From the NCBI GenBank assembly GCA_905236085.1, contig CAJOOD010000152.1:1-6241 (forward strand): a stretch of 6,241 nt of DNA, written 5' to 3'. A program made the translations under genes and the position numbers. The notes under the pieces are model-generated. The model saw only the letters and a list, made by a program, of their open reading frames with translations. It searched no databases and was not told where the DNA came from. This document shows positions 5,465 to 6,241 of this stretch, piece after piece. How positions within the stretch are numbered: position 1 is the first letter of the stretch; each line of letters opens with the position of its first letter. The DNA is from an uncultured Bacilli bacterium (GTDB lineage Bacteria > Bacillota_I > Bacilli_A > RFN20 > CAG-826).

Positions 5465-6241
5465 ATGGAAATAATGGGTAAAGAACAATTTAAGAAGATA
5501 GTTAATCTCATCTTAGGAAGAGATATTGATCATATAGATTTCTTATATGATATTTTTGAGGTCTCTATTGATTCTATTACCGCGCTTATCAATAATAATG
5601 TTGTTTCTAATACCAACTCTATTAACCAACTAGCGTTAATTAGATATATCTTAGGAGAATATACCTATTCCATAGCCAATAGAAGCGAAAAAGAAATTGA
5701 AGAATTTGTTAAAGATGAGAAAATATCTATTCAAATGGCTTCCGTAGTCGCTGATAAATATATGACTAATGATTTCTTCTCTTATAGAGAAAAAACACTA
5801 AGTAATAGATATCTACCTCCAATATCATCTTTAGATACTTATTTGAATTTCATGCTCAATATCTTATCTAGATATAATAAAAATGATCCTGAATCGACTT
5901 TAATAGTCGACTTATTAACTAAATCAGTAAGCATTGCCCGTTGCATATTGGAATTATTATGTAAAGGTTTTGAAACAGAGGCTATGGCGTCATGGAGAAC
6001 TTTGCATGAATGCGAATGTACATTAATCTTACTCGATGCCCAAAAAGAAGATTTAATCAAATTATATTTAAAGCATATGCGTTATGCGATTGCTTATCGT
6101 GGAGGCTTATCTTCTAAAGAAGAAACCGATAAAGTCTTTGAAGAATTAAAAGGTGAAATGAAAAAGCACGATTTAAAGAGCAAAGATATGAAGAAATATA
6201 TTGAATATGGTTGGCTGTATGGAGCCAATAATCCTGATAAA
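5465..6241 (+). CDS. Incomplete gene, DUF5677-like protein of unknown function
   Basis: An open frame of 259 codons starts 14 bp after the glpK stop and runs off the right edge without a stop, so the C-terminus is missing. The ATG at 5465 is the first after an in-frame stop at 5444. An in-frame ATG at 5474 is an alternative, and neither has a strong Shine-Dalgarno. The product looks soluble and largely helical, with no signal peptide. Residues about 157-184 (ARCILELLCKGFETEA, then WRTLHECE with R178 and E182) resemble the repeated-helix core of DUF5677 proteins, where an Arg and Glu of an RxxxE motif are conserved. The Y248-G253 stretch (YGWLYG) also recalls that family. The assignment is from memory of the pattern and is tentative. 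Function is unknown. Its position suggests co-transcription with glpK. Codon use is like its neighbours, with no sign of recent transfer. Confidence 0.75.
   Translation, partial: MEIMGKEQFKKIVNLILGRDIDHIDFLYDIFEVSIDSITALINNNVVSNTNSINQLALIRYILGEYTYSIANRSEKEIEEFVKDEKISIQMASVVADKYMTNDFFSYREKTLSNRYLPPISSLDTYLNFMLNILSRYNKNDPESTLIVDLLTKSVSIARCILELLCKGFETEAMASWRTLHECECTLILLDAQKEDLIKLYLKHMRYAIAYRGGLSSKEETDKVFEELKGEMKKHDLKSKDMKKYIEYGWLYGANNPDK

Noticed and set aside
5894..5910. Hairpin TCGACT-TTAAT-AGTCGA
   Set aside because: It is inside a coding frame with no T tract after it, so it is not a terminator. A 6-bp stem in AT-rich coding DNA is expected by chance.
5839..6060. Open frame on the minus strand opposite the right-edge gene
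   Set aside because: The plus-strand frame is open for 259 codons with normal codon use and operon-like spacing. The antisense frame has no ribosome-binding site.

Overview
The window looks like chromosomal DNA from a low-GC member of the Bacillota. It is AT-rich throughout (G+C about one third by eye). It uses mainly AGA for arginine and A/T-ending codons, and its intergenic gaps are short. Tryptophan is always TGG and TGA is used as a stop (end of the CPBP gene), so the standard bacterial code applies rather than the Mycoplasma/Spiroplasma code. Strongly Bacillota-like Shine-Dalgarno sites (AGGAGG, AAGGAG) and the gene repertoire would fit an Erysipelotrichales, Acholeplasma or uncultured RF39-like lineage. 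That placement is inference.

Left block (minus strand, 1-2182). A complete tRNA-Gly(UCC), with CCA encoded, lies at the left edge behind its own candidate promoter. Next to it is a compact minus-strand operon, read right to left. Its genes are a zinc-ribbon CPBP-family intramembrane protease (1352-2182), a TraX-family multi-pass membrane protein (478-1350) and a thioredoxin (156-464). The first two genes are separated by one base. The TraX stop codon is part of the thioredoxin ribosome-binding site. A clear rho-independent terminator follows the thioredoxin gene.

Middle (2183-2301). A 119-bp AT-rich divergent intergenic region carries candidate promoters for both directions and a nested inverted repeat.

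Right block (plus strand, 2302-6241). Four genes follow head to tail with gaps of 20, 9 and 14 bases and no visible terminator: a single-domain YigZ/IMPACT-family protein, an aminopeptidase P-like M24 metallopeptidase, glycerol kinase (glpK), and an incomplete gene resembling DUF5677 proteins that runs off the right edge. They are probably co-transcribed, although their functions (peptide turnover, translation-associated factor, glycerol entry into glycolysis, unknown) do not form an obvious pathway.

I see no mobile element, CRISPR array, phage gene or recognisable defence system. The window is mostly ordinary housekeeping sequence. The points most worth a second look are the missing U55 in the tRNA T-loop, the coupled CPBP-TraX-thioredoxin operon, the clean loss of the C-terminal domain of the YigZ-family protein, the absence of the PTS-phosphorylated histidine in GlpK, and the unknown gene at the right edge.
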